A stretch of 61,085 nucleotides of DNA from Zestomicrobium sp964482405 (GCA_964482405.1 CAYZXH010000002.1:1-61085); one strand, 5' to 3'; positions 52,218 through 61,023 are shown, counted from the stretch's first letter. Made by a program: numbers and translations. The notes: generated by a model from the letters alone, not told the origin.

Positions 52218-52316
52218 GCTGGGACACTACGAGATAAGTTCCTGAAATCAAGTGAACACAACTTACCATAAAAATTGATAGCGTTTTAAGTCTTAAGGTT
52301 TCTTGCGTATATATGC

Positions 52317-52550
52317 TTACTTGTTTCCTCTTAGACTAGGTAGCTTAACTACTTCAACAGCTATCCCATCATCTCTCTTCCTGAGAATGACTTCCTGTAA
52401 TACCTTCCTATAACCGCACGCCTTACACTTAATGACGTACCTAGCTAACTTATACCCATTACTTAACTCGACTTCCCCGTAGTATGTCACGCGTTTACCG
52501 CAAGCAGGGCACCTAGCTCCGTCAGCACTACTCAGCGTCACTACACTCAC
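52317..52550 (-). CDS. small zinc-ribbon protein
   Basis: 77 residues with one zinc ribbon: CPACGKR near residue 14 and CKACGYRK near residue 48, about 31 residues apart, separated by beta-rich sequence. The tail is charged. Such ribbons occur in archaeal transcription and translation factors and many unknown proteins. No function assigned. GTG start. Confidence 0.75.
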   Translation of the reverse strand: MSVVTLSSADGARCPACGKRVTYYGEVELSNGYKLARYVIKCKACGYRKVLQEVILRKRDDGIAVEVVKLPSLRGNK

Positions 52551-52659
52551 CTCGTCGCTGGTTTCTCTTTTCCTCTCAAATTGTTATTTGGTCTAACTAG
52601 TAAATAAGTTCATTACATAAACAAATTTTACGAGTGGTTTCCCGGCAATTACGCGGAAT

Positions 52660-53193
52660 CTAATCTAGCTCAAGACCGGCTCTTAAAGCTTTAACATTTA
52701 CGTCGTAGAGGTTTTCCGAAATAATTTCCTTCAAAGCTTTCTCAACGTATTCTGCCTTCTGAACGCCTGTCTTCGCGATTATGTGACCTAAAGCTACCAT
52801 ATTAGCTACTCTGGAAGTTCCAGCCACCTTCTCAGCTATCTCGTTATACGGTCTCATGAAAACTTTCTGTGTTGTGTACGGGTGTTCCTTAATGAATGTA
52901 GAGTTAATGAATACATACGCGTCTCTCTTCAAGATTTCCGAGTATTTCATTAAGTTGTAGGGGTACATGAAGAGAGCTATATCAGCGTTCAATACTTTCA
53001 CGTAATCCATCTCCTCATACTTATCAGAAACTATTAGGTCTACGCGTGACTCCCCACCCCTAGTCTCGGAAGTGTATGATTCCACGCCGGTGACGTAGAG
53101 GTTAGCGTACTTAGATGTAGCGACTCCTAAAACACGCCCTAGAAGCAGGATTCCCTGCCCCCCTCTCCCGACTAGGAGTATCTCTATCTTCAC
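52660..53193 (-). CDS. korC: 2-oxoacid:ferredoxin oxidoreductase, gamma subunit
   Basis: 177 residues matching the gamma (domain III) subunit: VGRGGQGILLLGRVLGVA at the N-terminus, ESYTSETRGGESRVDLIVSD, and the late NMVALGHIIAKTG. GTG 53193 overlaps the beta-subunit stop (4 bp). Last gene of the alpha-beta-gamma-delta operon on the minus strand. Confidence 0.92.
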   Translation of the reverse strand: MKIEILLVGRGGQGILLLGRVLGVATSKYANLYVTGVESYTSETRGGESRVDLIVSDKYEEMDYVKVLNADIALFMYPYNLMKYSEILKRDAYVFINSTFIKEHPYTTQKVFMRPYNEIAEKVAGTSRVANMVALGHIIAKTGVQKAEYVEKALKEIISENLYDVNVKALRAGLELD

Positions 53194-54026
53194 TTCGACC
53201 CCCTCCTAATCCTATCCGAATAACCCGGGTTCTCACGAACTAAATACTCTCCTATAACGAAGCCTTTCCCCCAGTCAAGATCCGATTCTTCGATGCTGGG
53301 CGATTGTTTAACGACTACCTTACTCTTTAGTGTGTTGTAGAGTGTGAAGGGATCCCTCATACCTATGTGTCTACCGAATATCTCAGGGCAGGTGGAGAGT
53401 ATTTCTATGAACCTGAACCCCCTCATACCTAGAGCTTTATACATGTACTGCTCTATCAGCGCCGGGTGCGTGACTGAAGCTCTAGCCACGTAGTTAGCGT
53501 TAAGAGAGGAAACAACTTTGACTACGTTTAGAGGTGGTTCAGGATTCCCGTGAGGCGTTGTGGTTGTGTAAAGTCCGAGCGGTGTTGTGGGAGCTACCTG
53601 TCCCCCTGTCATCGCGTAAACGAAGTTAGTTATCATAAGGACTATCAAGTCCATATTTCTTTTAGCCGCGTGAAGTAAGTGATTACCTCCTATGCCAGCG
53701 ATATCGCCATCCCCGCCGATAACCACCACCTCTAGTTCAGGTTTAGCTAGCTTAGCGCCCGTAGCGAAAGCTATGGCCCTCCCGTGCAGGGTGTGTGCTG
53801 CATCAAAATTAACGTAGAATGAAGTCCTAGCAGAGCAACCAATACCTGTAACGAAGACTAAGTTCTCCTTTTTAAGTGTTCCCTCCTTAATTCTCCTGTC
53901 TATAGCTCTCATTATGCCTCCTAGAGCTATCCCGAGCCCGCAACCAGGACACCATATGTGTGGTAGCCTCGCAGTCCTCAAGTATTTGTCTAGCGGGTGA
54001 GAACTCTCCAAAGCGCTCACAACCAT
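53190..54026 (-). CDS. korB: 2-oxoacid:ferredoxin oxidoreductase, beta subunit (TPP-binding)
   Basis: 278 residues. WCPGCGLGIALGG gives the beta-subunit cysteines C-x2-C, further cysteine in GIGCSAR, and the thiamine-diphosphate motif GGDGDIAGIGGNHLLHAAKRN with Mg ligands (GDG...N). Binds TPP and the [4Fe-4S] cluster and decarboxylates 2-oxoacids to acyl-CoA. Overlaps alpha by 10 bp. The length and PTTPLGLYTTTTPHG block favour 2-oxoglutarate or broad 2-oxoacid forms over pyruvate-specific ones. Confidence 0.92.
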   Translation of the reverse strand: MVVSALESSHPLDKYLRTARLPHIWCPGCGLGIALGGIMRAIDRRIKEGTLKKENLVFVTGIGCSARTSFYVNFDAAHTLHGRAIAFATGAKLAKPELEVVVIGGDGDIAGIGGNHLLHAAKRNMDLIVLMITNFVYAMTGGQVAPTTPLGLYTTTTPHGNPEPPLNVVKVVSSLNANYVARASVTHPALIEQYMYKALGMRGFRFIEILSTCPEIFGRHIGMRDPFTLYNTLKSKVVVKQSPSIEESDLDWGKGFVIGEYLVRENPGYSDRIRRGSK

Positions 54027-55141
54027 TTCCTAACACCCTCCACGATATCTTTAGGTTCAGGTATTTCCAAGTCTAGTAGTGGTAAAGAAATTACTTTGTC
54101 GTTCCCAGTCACTCTCTCAACATCGTATACTAACTTACCCATATTATTTTCCACAACGAATATCTTCTCAGCCTCCTCGCAATACTTCCTAAGCGTTTCA
54201 AGCTTAAGAGGCGATAATGTTTTAAGCCTAAGCAAGCCTGCTTTAATACCTGATTTCCTGAGGATCCTGACAGCAGCTAATGCTGACCTAGCTGTAGAAC
54301 CGAACGAGACTAGCAGGTACTTGTAATCATCACCGTAGTAAGTCTCTACCTCAAATAACGAGTCAACCCTGCTCAAAACCTTGCTGACAATCCTTTTAAC
54401 TAAGTTGCAATAAGTCTCTCTATCTTGCCTGTAGAACCCCCTCTCATCATGTATTAAAGACTCAACTATCACGTTATAGCCCTCGCCAAATGTCGCCATA
54501 GGAGGCACTAAATCATTGTCTGGCTTGTAAGGCAGGTACTCATCCGGCGGGTTACTAGGCTTCTTCCTGTTGATTACCTCTATCTCTCCAGGCTCCGCTA
54601 GAAGCACAGACTCCCATAAGTGAGCGACTACCGCGTCTGAAAGAAGTATTACAGGGGTCCTCAGAGACTCTGCTACGTTAAACGCTTTTATGGTTAAGTC
54701 GTAAGCTTCTTGAGCAGACCACGGAGCGAAGACCGGGATGACATAATCCCCGTGCGCGCCGTACCTGACTTGCATAACGTCACTTTGAGAAGTCTTAGTA
54801 GGTACTCCCGTTGAAGGCCCTGCCCTCATAACGTCCACCACAACTAATGGAGTCTCAGTTATTATGGCGAGGCCTAGAGCCTCAAGCATGAGTGAGAATC
54901 CAGGGCCTGACGTAGCTGTCATAGACTTGACCCCAGCCCACGAAGCACCTATTGCGGCGTTTATTGATGCGATCTCATCCTCGAACTGTATGACCACTCC
55001 ACCGATATTAGGTAACTTCTCGGCTAAATATTCCATTATATCAGAAGCGGGTGTTATCGGGTATCCGGCAAAAAATCTCATCCCGGCGGCAATGGCGCCC
55101 TCAGCTATTGCTATGTTGCCGGAAATAAAAGATTTCTTCAT
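54017..55141 (-). CDS. korA: 2-oxoacid:ferredoxin oxidoreductase, alpha subunit
   Basis: 374 residues. FAGYPITPASDIMEYLAE carries the YPITP signature of alpha subunits; TATSGPGFSLM binds CoA/TPP, and a C-terminal transketolase-like end (SPLKLETLRKYCEEAEKIFVVENN) follows. In Kor-type enzymes alpha and gamma are separate chains, as here. Overlaps the delta ferredoxin by 4 bp and beta by 10 bp. Confidence 0.93.
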   Translation of the reverse strand: MKKSFISGNIAIAEGAIAAGMRFFAGYPITPASDIMEYLAEKLPNIGGVVIQFEDEIASINAAIGASWAGVKSMTATSGPGFSLMLEALGLAIITETPLVVVDVMRAGPSTGVPTKTSQSDVMQVRYGAHGDYVIPVFAPWSAQEAYDLTIKAFNVAESLRTPVILLSDAVVAHLWESVLLAEPGEIEVINRKKPSNPPDEYLPYKPDNDLVPPMATFGEGYNVIVESLIHDERGFYRQDRETYCNLVKRIVSKVLSRVDSLFEVETYYGDDYKYLLVSFGSTARSALAAVRILRKSGIKAGLLRLKTLSPLKLETLRKYCEEAEKIFVVENNMGKLVYDVERVTGNDKVISLPLLDLEIPEPKDIVEGVRKWL

Positions 55142-55368
55142 TTCTTGACGACCTCCACGAAGATGGCGAAGTCAGGGCAGTTATATTCGCAAAGCCTGCA
55201 ACCAATACATCTATCAATGTTGGCTGGAAGTGGGTACCTAAAACCATGCTCGTTGTGTTTATCTCCCTTCACCAAGACCTTGGTAGGGCAAACACCTATG
55301 CATATACCGCACTCTTTACACCTGTTTTTTATTATGTTGACGCGGAACTTCATACTAGAAGCACTCAC
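55138..55368 (-). CDS. korD: ferredoxin-type delta subunit of the oxoacid oxidoreductase
   Basis: 76 residues, two [4Fe-4S] motifs: CKECGICIGVCP and CIGCRLCEYNCP. First gene of the operon; its stop overlaps the alpha start. GTG 55368 is used; an ATG five codons in (55353) has GTGAG upstream and is also possible. Hands electrons to soluble ferredoxin, the donor for the Mbh complex earlier in the window. Confidence 0.92.
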   Translation of the reverse strand: MSASSMKFRVNIIKNRCKECGICIGVCPTKVLVKGDKHNEHGFRYPLPANIDRCIGCRLCEYNCPDFAIFVEVVKK

Positions 55369-55520
55369 TAAACTAGTACTAGTTGATGTGTGTGTTACCT
55401 GTAACCCCCATCACCTGTTAATATTCTTGATTAGAGTTAAAAAATATTTTGCTAAAGTTAAAACTAATTTAAGTAAAGGTAATACCTGAATAATCTCCAT
55501 AAACACTCACTACAGAGAAG

Positions 55521-55530
55521 TGTTTTTAAG
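55521..55530 (+). promoter_or_regulatory. TATA box for pyrF
   Basis: TGTTTTTAAG ends 25 bp before the GTG at 55555, implying a leaderless message. The rest of the 55369-55520 gap holds no gene. Confidence 0.5.
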
Positions 55531-55554
55531 TGTGGCTAGAAAATATGTTGGTGT

Positions 55555-56286
55555 GTGGTGTTGTCTGCTCACAGGATGCTGAGGAATGGTGAGAGAACCA
55601 TAGTGCTTGCAGTGAATTACCCACCACCAGACCTAATCGGGCTAGATATGTTGCTTGACAGAATATATAACTACGTGTCAGGTATTAAGATTGGCCTCCC
55701 TTACGTGCTCAGGTATGGTCTCAAGAGCATAAGCTACCTGATTAGTAGGCGTAAAGACAAGTACTACTTCATCGCTGACTTGAAGCTAGCTGACATAGCT
55801 GACGTTATGTTACCCGTCGTTGAGGAGTTGTCTGAGGTCGGTTTCCAAGGCGTTGTATCCCACGCTTTCATAGGGTATAAAGGGGCTTTAGAACCTCTCT
55901 CATCAAGAGTTAAGGATCTGGGAATGGAGCTCTTTCTACAGGTATCTTTACCTCATGAAGGAGCTAGTGAAGTCATTGACCAATCATATCACTTAATAAA
56001 GAACGTTCTTAACCTGACCGACGCTTCAGGACTAATAATACCGGCTAGCAAGGGTTTCATGATAAGGGAAATCAGGTCGAGTTTCGGCGCGAGGCACGTG
56101 ATCTTAGCTTCAGGCATATTGAGGATGGGTGCGAAACCTGGTGAAGGTATTTGTTACGGTGCTGACGCGGAGGTTGTTGGGAGAGCGATAACCCTCTCAA
56201 CGAATCCCGAGAGCGCTATCAAGGAAATAATCTCTTCTCAGAGAGCTTACGTAGAGAGCAGGAGGAATCTGTGTGTTAGAACATGA
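55555..56286 (+). CDS. pyrF: orotidine 5'-phosphate decarboxylase
   Basis: Last step to UMP. 243 residues with the core motif ADLKLADIADV (D75, K77, D80) and K45 in GIKIG, matching the catalytic D-K-D-K set; SGI near the phosphate site is retained. The first conserved acid of the family (Asp20 in the Methanothermobacter enzyme, contacting the ribose) is Asn here: VLAVN21. That may be a natural variant. Leaderless GTG 55555. Separate from pyrK-pyrD and pyrH. Confidence 0.9.
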   Translation: MVLSAHRMLRNGERTIVLAVNYPPPDLIGLDMLLDRIYNYVSGIKIGLPYVLRYGLKSISYLISRRKDKYYFIADLKLADIADVMLPVVEELSEVGFQGVVSHAFIGYKGALEPLSSRVKDLGMELFLQVSLPHEGASEVIDQSYHLIKNVLNLTDASGLIIPASKGFMIREIRSSFGARHVILASGILRMGAKPGEGICYGADAEVVGRAITLSTNPESAIKEIISSQRAYVESRRNLCVRT

Positions 56287-56332
56287 AAGTTCTTTATAAT
56301 TTGAGAAAACAACTTGAAATAGAGGTAGTAAA

Positions 56333-57088
56333 ATGGTAACGAAAATAAAGGTTTTAAAGGAGTATGAGAGCGAGGGTAAGCACCTACTCATAGGCTTGCC
56401 TGGCATGGGTAGGGTTGGTTATGCCTCAGTAAATTATATTCTGGAGAGGATGGGCGGTGACTTAGTCGCGGAGCTTTACTCAACGACGTTCCCTTCCCAG
56501 CTAGTCGTTAACAGGAGAGGGCTCTCAACACTCTTCACAGGCCGCTTATACGAGGTTGATAACTTTCTAATATTCACTGGTGAGACACAGCCTCAGAATC
56601 CGGACGGTCAGCACGAGATATGTGTTGAGTTACTGAATCATGTAGTGAGTAGGGGTAGCCCTGCCTCACTTATAGCTACCGCGGCCTACGTAGTTCCTGA
56701 GTACAGTGACTCAAGAAGAGTTTTCGTGGCCGGGAACGACGAGGAGTTACTAAATGAGTTGGGGAATCTAGGCGGTAATATTCTTGAAGAGGGGGTCATA
56801 ACCGGGGTTAACGGGATAATAGTTGGGTGGGCTTCCTACTACGGCATTAGGAGTGCTGTCATGCTGGGCGAGACTTGGTCAACTATAGTGGAGTTTAACG
56901 AAGTTGATTACAGGGCTGTTAAGTCTGTCGTAGACTTACTTAAGAGTTACCTAAAGATAAAGATCCCTACTGAGGATCTTATAAGTCAGGCAGAGGTGGT
57001 TGAGTCTAGGATTAAGGCAGCACTCTCGCAAGTTAGTAAGCTTATGGGTAGAGGTGCTGAAAGGAGAGAGTCTAGGGAAATAATGTAA
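56333..57088 (+). CDS. PAC2-family protein (proteasome assembly chaperone-like)
   Basis: 251 residues. LLIGLPGMGRVGYASVNYIL near the N-terminus, TGETQPQN and GVITGVNGIIVGWASYYGI are PAC2/COG2047 hallmarks. Eukaryotic PAC2 helps assemble proteasome alpha rings; archaeal relatives are thought to act on the same or similar particles. A 45-residue charged helical tail follows. ATG 56333. Confidence 0.88.
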   Translation: MVTKIKVLKEYESEGKHLLIGLPGMGRVGYASVNYILERMGGDLVAELYSTTFPSQLVVNRRGLSTLFTGRLYEVDNFLIFTGETQPQNPDGQHEICVELLNHVVSRGSPASLIATAAYVVPEYSDSRRVFVAGNDEELLNELGNLGGNILEEGVITGVNGIIVGWASYYGIRSAVMLGETWSTIVEFNEVDYRAVKSVVDLLKSYLKIKIPTEDLISQAEVVESRIKAALSQVSKLMGRGAERRESREIM

Positions 57089-57106
57089 GATTTGGGAGAA
57101 GTTTTT

Positions 57107-57640
57107 ATGAAGGTCTGCGTCGGCACTAAGAATCCCTCAAAACTAGAGGGCATAAAACAAGCTTTCAAGGAAGTCTACAAAACCGAAAATGTGGAGTTGA
57201 TTAGCGTAGAGTCCACGAGTCTAACGCCGCAGCCCATAGGACTTGACGAGATCGTCAAAGGCGCTTTAGGGAGGGTTTACGCCTCATTATTACATAAAGA
57301 CTGCGATTTCTATGTGGGGGTTGAGGCAGGGATAATAGAGGTTATACCCGACACGTACGTCGACATACAGGTAACATTGATTAGGGACTCGAGGGGGCGT
57401 CAATCAATAGGCTTCTCACCGGGGTTTCAAGTACCAGGCAAGTTAATGAGACTAATCACAAATAAAGAAGTTAAAGAATTAGAGGAAGCTGTCGCTAAAA
57501 TTTACAATATAGTGAATATCGGTGAACGCGAGGGCGTTATCTACCTGCTTTCTAAGGGGTTGCTAGACAGAACTTACTTAACTAAGTTATCTGTTTTAAT
57601 GGCTTTGATGCGGTGGGTGAACGAGGAAGCATATAGCTAA
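57107..57640 (+). CDS. non-canonical NTP phosphatase, YjjX/DUF84 family
   Basis: Hydrolyses ITP/XTP to keep deaminated purines out of DNA. 177 residues from ATG 57107: VGTKNPSKLEGIKQAF at the N-terminus, VGVEAGII with the catalytic acidic residue, and SIGFSPGFQVP. The ATG is favoured over the in-frame TTG at 57092 because it gives the family's usual MK(V/I)xVGTxNP opening. Confidence 0.9.
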   Translation: MKVCVGTKNPSKLEGIKQAFKEVYKTENVELISVESTSLTPQPIGLDEIVKGALGRVYASLLHKDCDFYVGVEAGIIEVIPDTYVDIQVTLIRDSRGRQSIGFSPGFQVPGKLMRLITNKEVKELEEAVAKIYNIVNIGEREGVIYLLSKGLLDRTYLTKLSVLMALMRWVNEEAYS

Positions 57641-57745
57641 GGATTTAGTTACGTGGTTAAATCATTGAGTACCACTTCTTATCATGCTTTTATTAAAACA
57701 AAGTGAAGCGTTGTTGAAAGGATCAAGTTGTTAAACGGGTGAAGT

Positions 57746-57754
57746 CTTTTATAT
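57746..57754 (+). promoter_or_regulatory. TATA box for the YwgA-like gene
   Basis: CTTTTATAT lies 34-42 bp before the ATG at 57788. Confidence 0.45.
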
Positions 57755-57787
57755 GATCATGAAGCCAGAATTGTTGTGTGAGTGAAA

Positions 57788-58102
57788 ATGTTGGAGAGTA
57801 AGTTACCGCTCCTGTGGTTGTTAAGGATAATCAAAGAGCTGGAAAATACGGGCAACTTACTAGAACTCCATAAAACGGTCTATAAGTTGCAGAACGAGAG
57901 AGGCATTAAATTCGGTTACGATTTCGTGAAATATTCTTTCGGACCCTACTCTAAAGACTTAGAGAATGACTTAATTCTGTTAGCTCAGGTAGGGTTAGTT
58001 GTGATAGAGAGTGAGGAAAGGGGGACGCACGTGAGGCTAAGCAACAAGGGGCTGGCCTTATTATCATCCCTAGATAGCTCAGGCACCAACGCAATAAAAT
58101 AG
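57788..58102 (+). CDS. YwgA-like helical/winged-helix protein
   Basis: About 104 residues. The order TVYKLQNERGIKFGYDFVKYSFGPYSKDLENDL then a late LTNKG-like SNKGLALL recalls YwgA/COG3432 proteins (KLQKxxY...GxxFxYDFxxYxYGPYSxxLxxDL), a winged-helix-like group of unknown role. ATG 57788 with GTGAGTG upstream is preferred; GTG 57782 is open too. The following 58103-58199 gap is a convergent junction. Confidence 0.65.
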   Translation: MLESKLPLLWLLRIIKELENTGNLLELHKTVYKLQNERGIKFGYDFVKYSFGPYSKDLENDLILLAQVGLVVIESEERGTHVRLSNKGLALLSSLDSSGTNAIK

Positions 58103-58199
58103 TTTTGAGGCATCATTCTCTGGCGAGCTATTAATCATTTCTTTATCGTCAACTTATCGTTGCGAACGCTTCTTTCTAGGTCTTTAGTATAGATCTTTA

Positions 58200-58934
58200 T
58201 TATGTGGCTAAAGCGTACTTCTTCAGTATATCGCTAAGTCTTTCCGGGTTTTTCGTGTAGAATCTCAGTTTAATGGATGCTCTGCCACCACTCGGTGCTT
58301 GGATTAAGTCTACGTACATCCTTTTCGTGTTTTGTTCTACCCTATACTGATCTGCTTTCAGAGGGAATTTTAAAGTAATTCCAGTTCCTACGATCCCCCT
58401 ATCGTAGACTTCATATTCTGCAACGACTTGAACGAAGGACTTGACAGCTCTCCTCCCCGCGAGGTTTATTACCTGAACAAGACCGTATGGGACCTCATAT
58501 CCTATTAAATACGCTAAGAACCTATACTCAGCTACCTCTATGGCTAGAGCCCTAATGAAGTCGAAATACCACCAATACCATATCAAGAATGCCGGGAATA
58601 TCACTAAATTAAGTAATGAGATTTTAAGTATGGGCTTTAACTCGGAAACGAGTTCCGCGTCCTTGCTCTGGAGTTCTAGAACGTCATTCCTTGAAGCCTT
58701 GAAAAGTAGTCTGCCGGTCCTTATCTCGCTCGGCGATACGTTACCGCCTATTCTTGATTTCCTCACACTCCAGCCCGTAAAGAGTATTGCTACTATAAAG
58801 AACACTATGAAGGTGTACTGATAGTATTGAGGGTAGAACACGTTTATGATAGCTAAGCTAAAGATAAGTACTTGAGAGTATATGAGGGTGAAAACAAGCT
58901 GTTTCCTGCTCTGGTAGTAAGCCACTGCACTCAC
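58200..58934 (-). CDS. membrane protein, DUF2208-like
   Basis: 244 residues. Two membrane helices near residues 15-56, a basic loop, and a second hydrophobic pair near residues 105-150 (LLNLVIFPAFLIWYWWYF), then a beta-rich soluble C-terminal part of about 90 residues. This fits the crenarchaeal DUF2208 group as I remember it, on topology more than on a motif. Function unknown. GTG start; divergent from the kinase-like gene. Confidence 0.6.
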   Translation of the reverse strand: MSAVAYYQSRKQLVFTLIYSQVLIFSLAIINVFYPQYYQYTFIVFFIVAILFTGWSVRKSRIGGNVSPSEIRTGRLLFKASRNDVLELQSKDAELVSELKPILKISLLNLVIFPAFLIWYWWYFDFIRALAIEVAEYRFLAYLIGYEVPYGLVQVINLAGRRAVKSFVQVVAEYEVYDRGIVGTGITLKFPLKADQYRVEQNTKRMYVDLIQAPSGGRASIKLRFYTKNPERLSDILKKYALAT

Positions 58935-58991
58935 CCTAAGGAAACTTAATTACGTGGTAATAAATTACTATTTTAGGTGGGTTGATTAAGA

Positions 58992-59672
58992 GTGAACAGG
59001 CTAGGACTCATCACCTTACTGGACAAGATGATTTCTCAGTCTGAAGTTATTGAGAGGTCCGGTGTCAAGTACGTGCTGAAGAACTTCGCTAAAGAAATGT
59101 CTCTTAAGTGGTTTCCTTTAAGTACTTTCTTAAGTTTCGTTTACCCATTCACCTACGACCCCGCAGAGAGGTTGGAGAGAGAACTCGCTTTCTTCAGCAG
59201 AGAGTGGGAATTCTTTAAAACGCCTAAGATAGTTGAAGTCGATAGAGAAAATCACAGAATACTGCGTGAGTACGTGGAGGGCAGGGCGCTAGATACTGAT
59301 ATTGACGCGGGTAAACTAGGTAAAACGTTAGGGGAGATTCACGGGGAGGGGTGGGCGCTAGGGGACGTCAAACTAACTAATTTCCTAGTGCGTGATGATA
59401 GCTCTTTTTATGTGATAGATGCAGAGCAAGCTATACCTAAGGCGGAAACACAACACATGGCTTGGGACTTATACTTGGTTTTCTTAGCAGTTAGCTACGT
59501 ATACATAAAATCGCCTAGCAAGTTTGAAGAGTTTCTCGAGGAATTCTTATCTAATCACAACAACGTGTGTAATTGCTGGAGGATCTACGAGAGTTTTAAT
59601 ACTCCGAGACTTCAAGGCCTACTAATCCTGCTTCCTCCCTCACATCTTTTCAAGCTAGCTAAGGTGCTTTAA
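58992..59672 (+). CDS. small Bud32/RIO-like kinase-fold protein
   Basis: 226 residues. Probable ATP-binding lysine K30 (YVLKNF), an acidic helix C (RLERELAFF), the catalytic loop LGDVKLTNFL with D125 and N130 in place of HGDLTTSN, and VIDAEQAI with D143 in place of IDFG. These point to a compact protein kinase related to Bud32; no glycine-rich loop is obvious. It is a second kinase of this type rather than the Kae1 partner. GTG 58992. Confidence 0.75.
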   Translation: MNRLGLITLLDKMISQSEVIERSGVKYVLKNFAKEMSLKWFPLSTFLSFVYPFTYDPAERLERELAFFSREWEFFKTPKIVEVDRENHRILREYVEGRALDTDIDAGKLGKTLGEIHGEGWALGDVKLTNFLVRDDSSFYVIDAEQAIPKAETQHMAWDLYLVFLAVSYVYIKSPSKFEEFLEEFLSNHNNVCNCWRIYESFNTPRLQGLLILLPPSHLFKLAKVL

Positions 59673-59753
59673 ATTTGTTTGCCTGACTTAGTGATTTAGT
59701 GTTTAAATATTTAATTGCTTGCTTGAGATTTTTCAGGGCGTGAGGGATTACAG

Positions 59754-60695
59754 TTGAGCAAGAGGAAACACTACCCAACCCTAATGATTATGTTGGTAGC
59801 TAGTTTACTGCTATTTACGAACATAGTTTTTCAAGCTTCCGATAACGTGAGCTGCACATATATTCTCTACCCTGACGGACACGCTGATATAAAGATAGTG
59901 TATAATGTGACCGGAAAGGATTTCGTTGAGATAAAACTCGAGAGAGGGTACGTAAGTGAGACAATAACTGTTTTCTCAGATAGCGGGATACCGCTACCTT
60001 ACGTTTTAGAACCAGACGGGAGGGTAATCGTTAACACAACATACTTGAGTAACATAACCGTAGAGTATGAGGCTGTGGTGGGGGAGGCACTTACCGAAGT
60101 TCAGGTCAACACCGTCATAAACCCGTTAGGTCCTGCTGAAGTGATATTGCCGCCTAACTCAGCCCTCCTCTATTTCAACGGCTCGCCAAGAATAACCACC
60201 ATCACCGACCCGTCAGGCATGCAGTTTTATATAGTGTTGAGCTACGACAGGGAGGGCACCTACGAGATAAGCTTCCTATTACTCCCTCCCACAGAAACAA
60301 CCACGACGGGAACCTCCGGGCCTCAAACGAGTCCGCAACCCTCTGAGGGTGCAGTGACATCAACCATACTCATCCTCGCCTTAGCTGGCGTGGCAGCAGC
60401 AGCTCTGTTAGTGTTCTTCATCATGAAGAGAAGGTTTGAGAAAGCACCTGAGATAGAACCCCTACTAGAGTATGGTTTCGACGAACGCGATAAAGTGATT
60501 CTTAAAACCTTAGGTATGGGTGAAGCAACTTTATCGGATTTAAGTAAAACAACGGGACTAAACAAATCCGTGGTTTGGAGAAGACTAGAGAGACTTAGGG
60601 AATTAGGGTATGTTGAAAAGATCTATTCTAGGGGTAAGTCCATATATAGGCTTACGGAGAGAGGCTTCAAAACACTTAAAGAGTTGGACAGCTAG
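59754..60695 (+). CDS. membrane-anchored winged-helix sensor-regulator
   Basis: 313 residues. N-terminal signal helix (about 8-28), an outside beta-rich domain (about 30-180) with several N-x-S/T sites, a Thr/Ser/Pro-rich stalk (about 180-200), one membrane helix (about 202-224), and a cytoplasmic winged helix at 242-313 (TLSDLSKTTGLNKSVVWRRL...LGYVEKIY). The layout is that of a one-component surface sensor controlling transcription directly. The ligand domain matches no family I know. TTG start 59754. Confidence 0.8.
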   Translation: MSKRKHYPTLMIMLVASLLLFTNIVFQASDNVSCTYILYPDGHADIKIVYNVTGKDFVEIKLERGYVSETITVFSDSGIPLPYVLEPDGRVIVNTTYLSNITVEYEAVVGEALTEVQVNTVINPLGPAEVILPPNSALLYFNGSPRITTITDPSGMQFYIVLSYDREGTYEISFLLLPPTETTTTGTSGPQTSPQPSEGAVTSTILILALAGVAAAALLVFFIMKRRFEKAPEIEPLLEYGFDERDKVILKTLGMGEATLSDLSKTTGLNKSVVWRRLERLRELGYVEKIYSRGKSIYRLTERGFKTLKELDS

Positions 60696-60723
60696 CTCAG
60701 CAATTAACAACAGACCTAGCGAG

Positions 60724-60759
60724 CTGACCTCCTCCCCGTCCTAAAGGGCGGGGATTCCC
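60724..60759 (-). repeat. hairpin-plus-tail element, copy 3 (right-end-like)
   Basis: Minus strand 60749-60724 matches copies 1 and 2 in 24 of 26 bases, ending in the same GAGGAGGTCAG. Immediately before it is a second perfect stem CGGGG-AAT-CCCCG (60759-60747). These form the likely right end of the relic element, in the place where an omega-RNA scaffold would lie. Confidence 0.6.
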
Positions 60760-60888
60760 CGTCCTCCAGGACTGGGAGGTTTGGGATTATATCTCCCTGC
60801 TTTGGGGGATTCAATCCCGGGCCGGGTCTCCGACCCATTACCCCTACCCCTCCTTCGAGAGACTCGGGGTTATGGATATTATTATCAT

Positions 60889-60964
60889 AGTCTCGGGAGC
60901 ATAGTTCTAACCCAGTGTGTTTGGCTCGCGTATTGAGTGTTGCCAGGGAGTAGCTCCCGAGACT
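60889..60964. repeat. 12-bp perfect inverted repeat inside the relic
   Basis: AGTCTCGGGAGC (60889-60900) and GCTCCCGAGACT (60953-60964) are perfect reverse complements 52 bp apart. Outside each arm lies a related TATTATCAT sequence (60880-60888 and 60980-60988) in the same direction. Confidence 0.6.
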
Positions 60965-61023
60965 CACGAACATCGACACTATTATCATCGAGAACATTAC
61001 CGGATACGGAACTTATAAGTACC

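Larger units (their letters stand above)
60716..60997 (-). pseudogene. probable 3' relic of an IS200/IS605 tnpB
   Basis: On the minus strand an open frame of 93 codons ends in GLNPPKQGDIIPNLPVLEDG...TGRRSAR. Pro/Gly-rich ends read through the right-end hairpin are typical of archaeal tnpB genes. None of the TnpB RuvC or zinc motifs is present, so at most the C-terminal tail survives, or the body lies beyond the window edge. The 60696-61085 gap of 390 bp holds only this relic and its repeats. Confidence 0.45.

Noticed and set aside
55145..55489. A 114-codon plus-strand frame opposite korD
   Set aside because: It mirrors the ferredoxin gene and its upstream region, with unlikely composition, while korD has two perfect cluster motifs.
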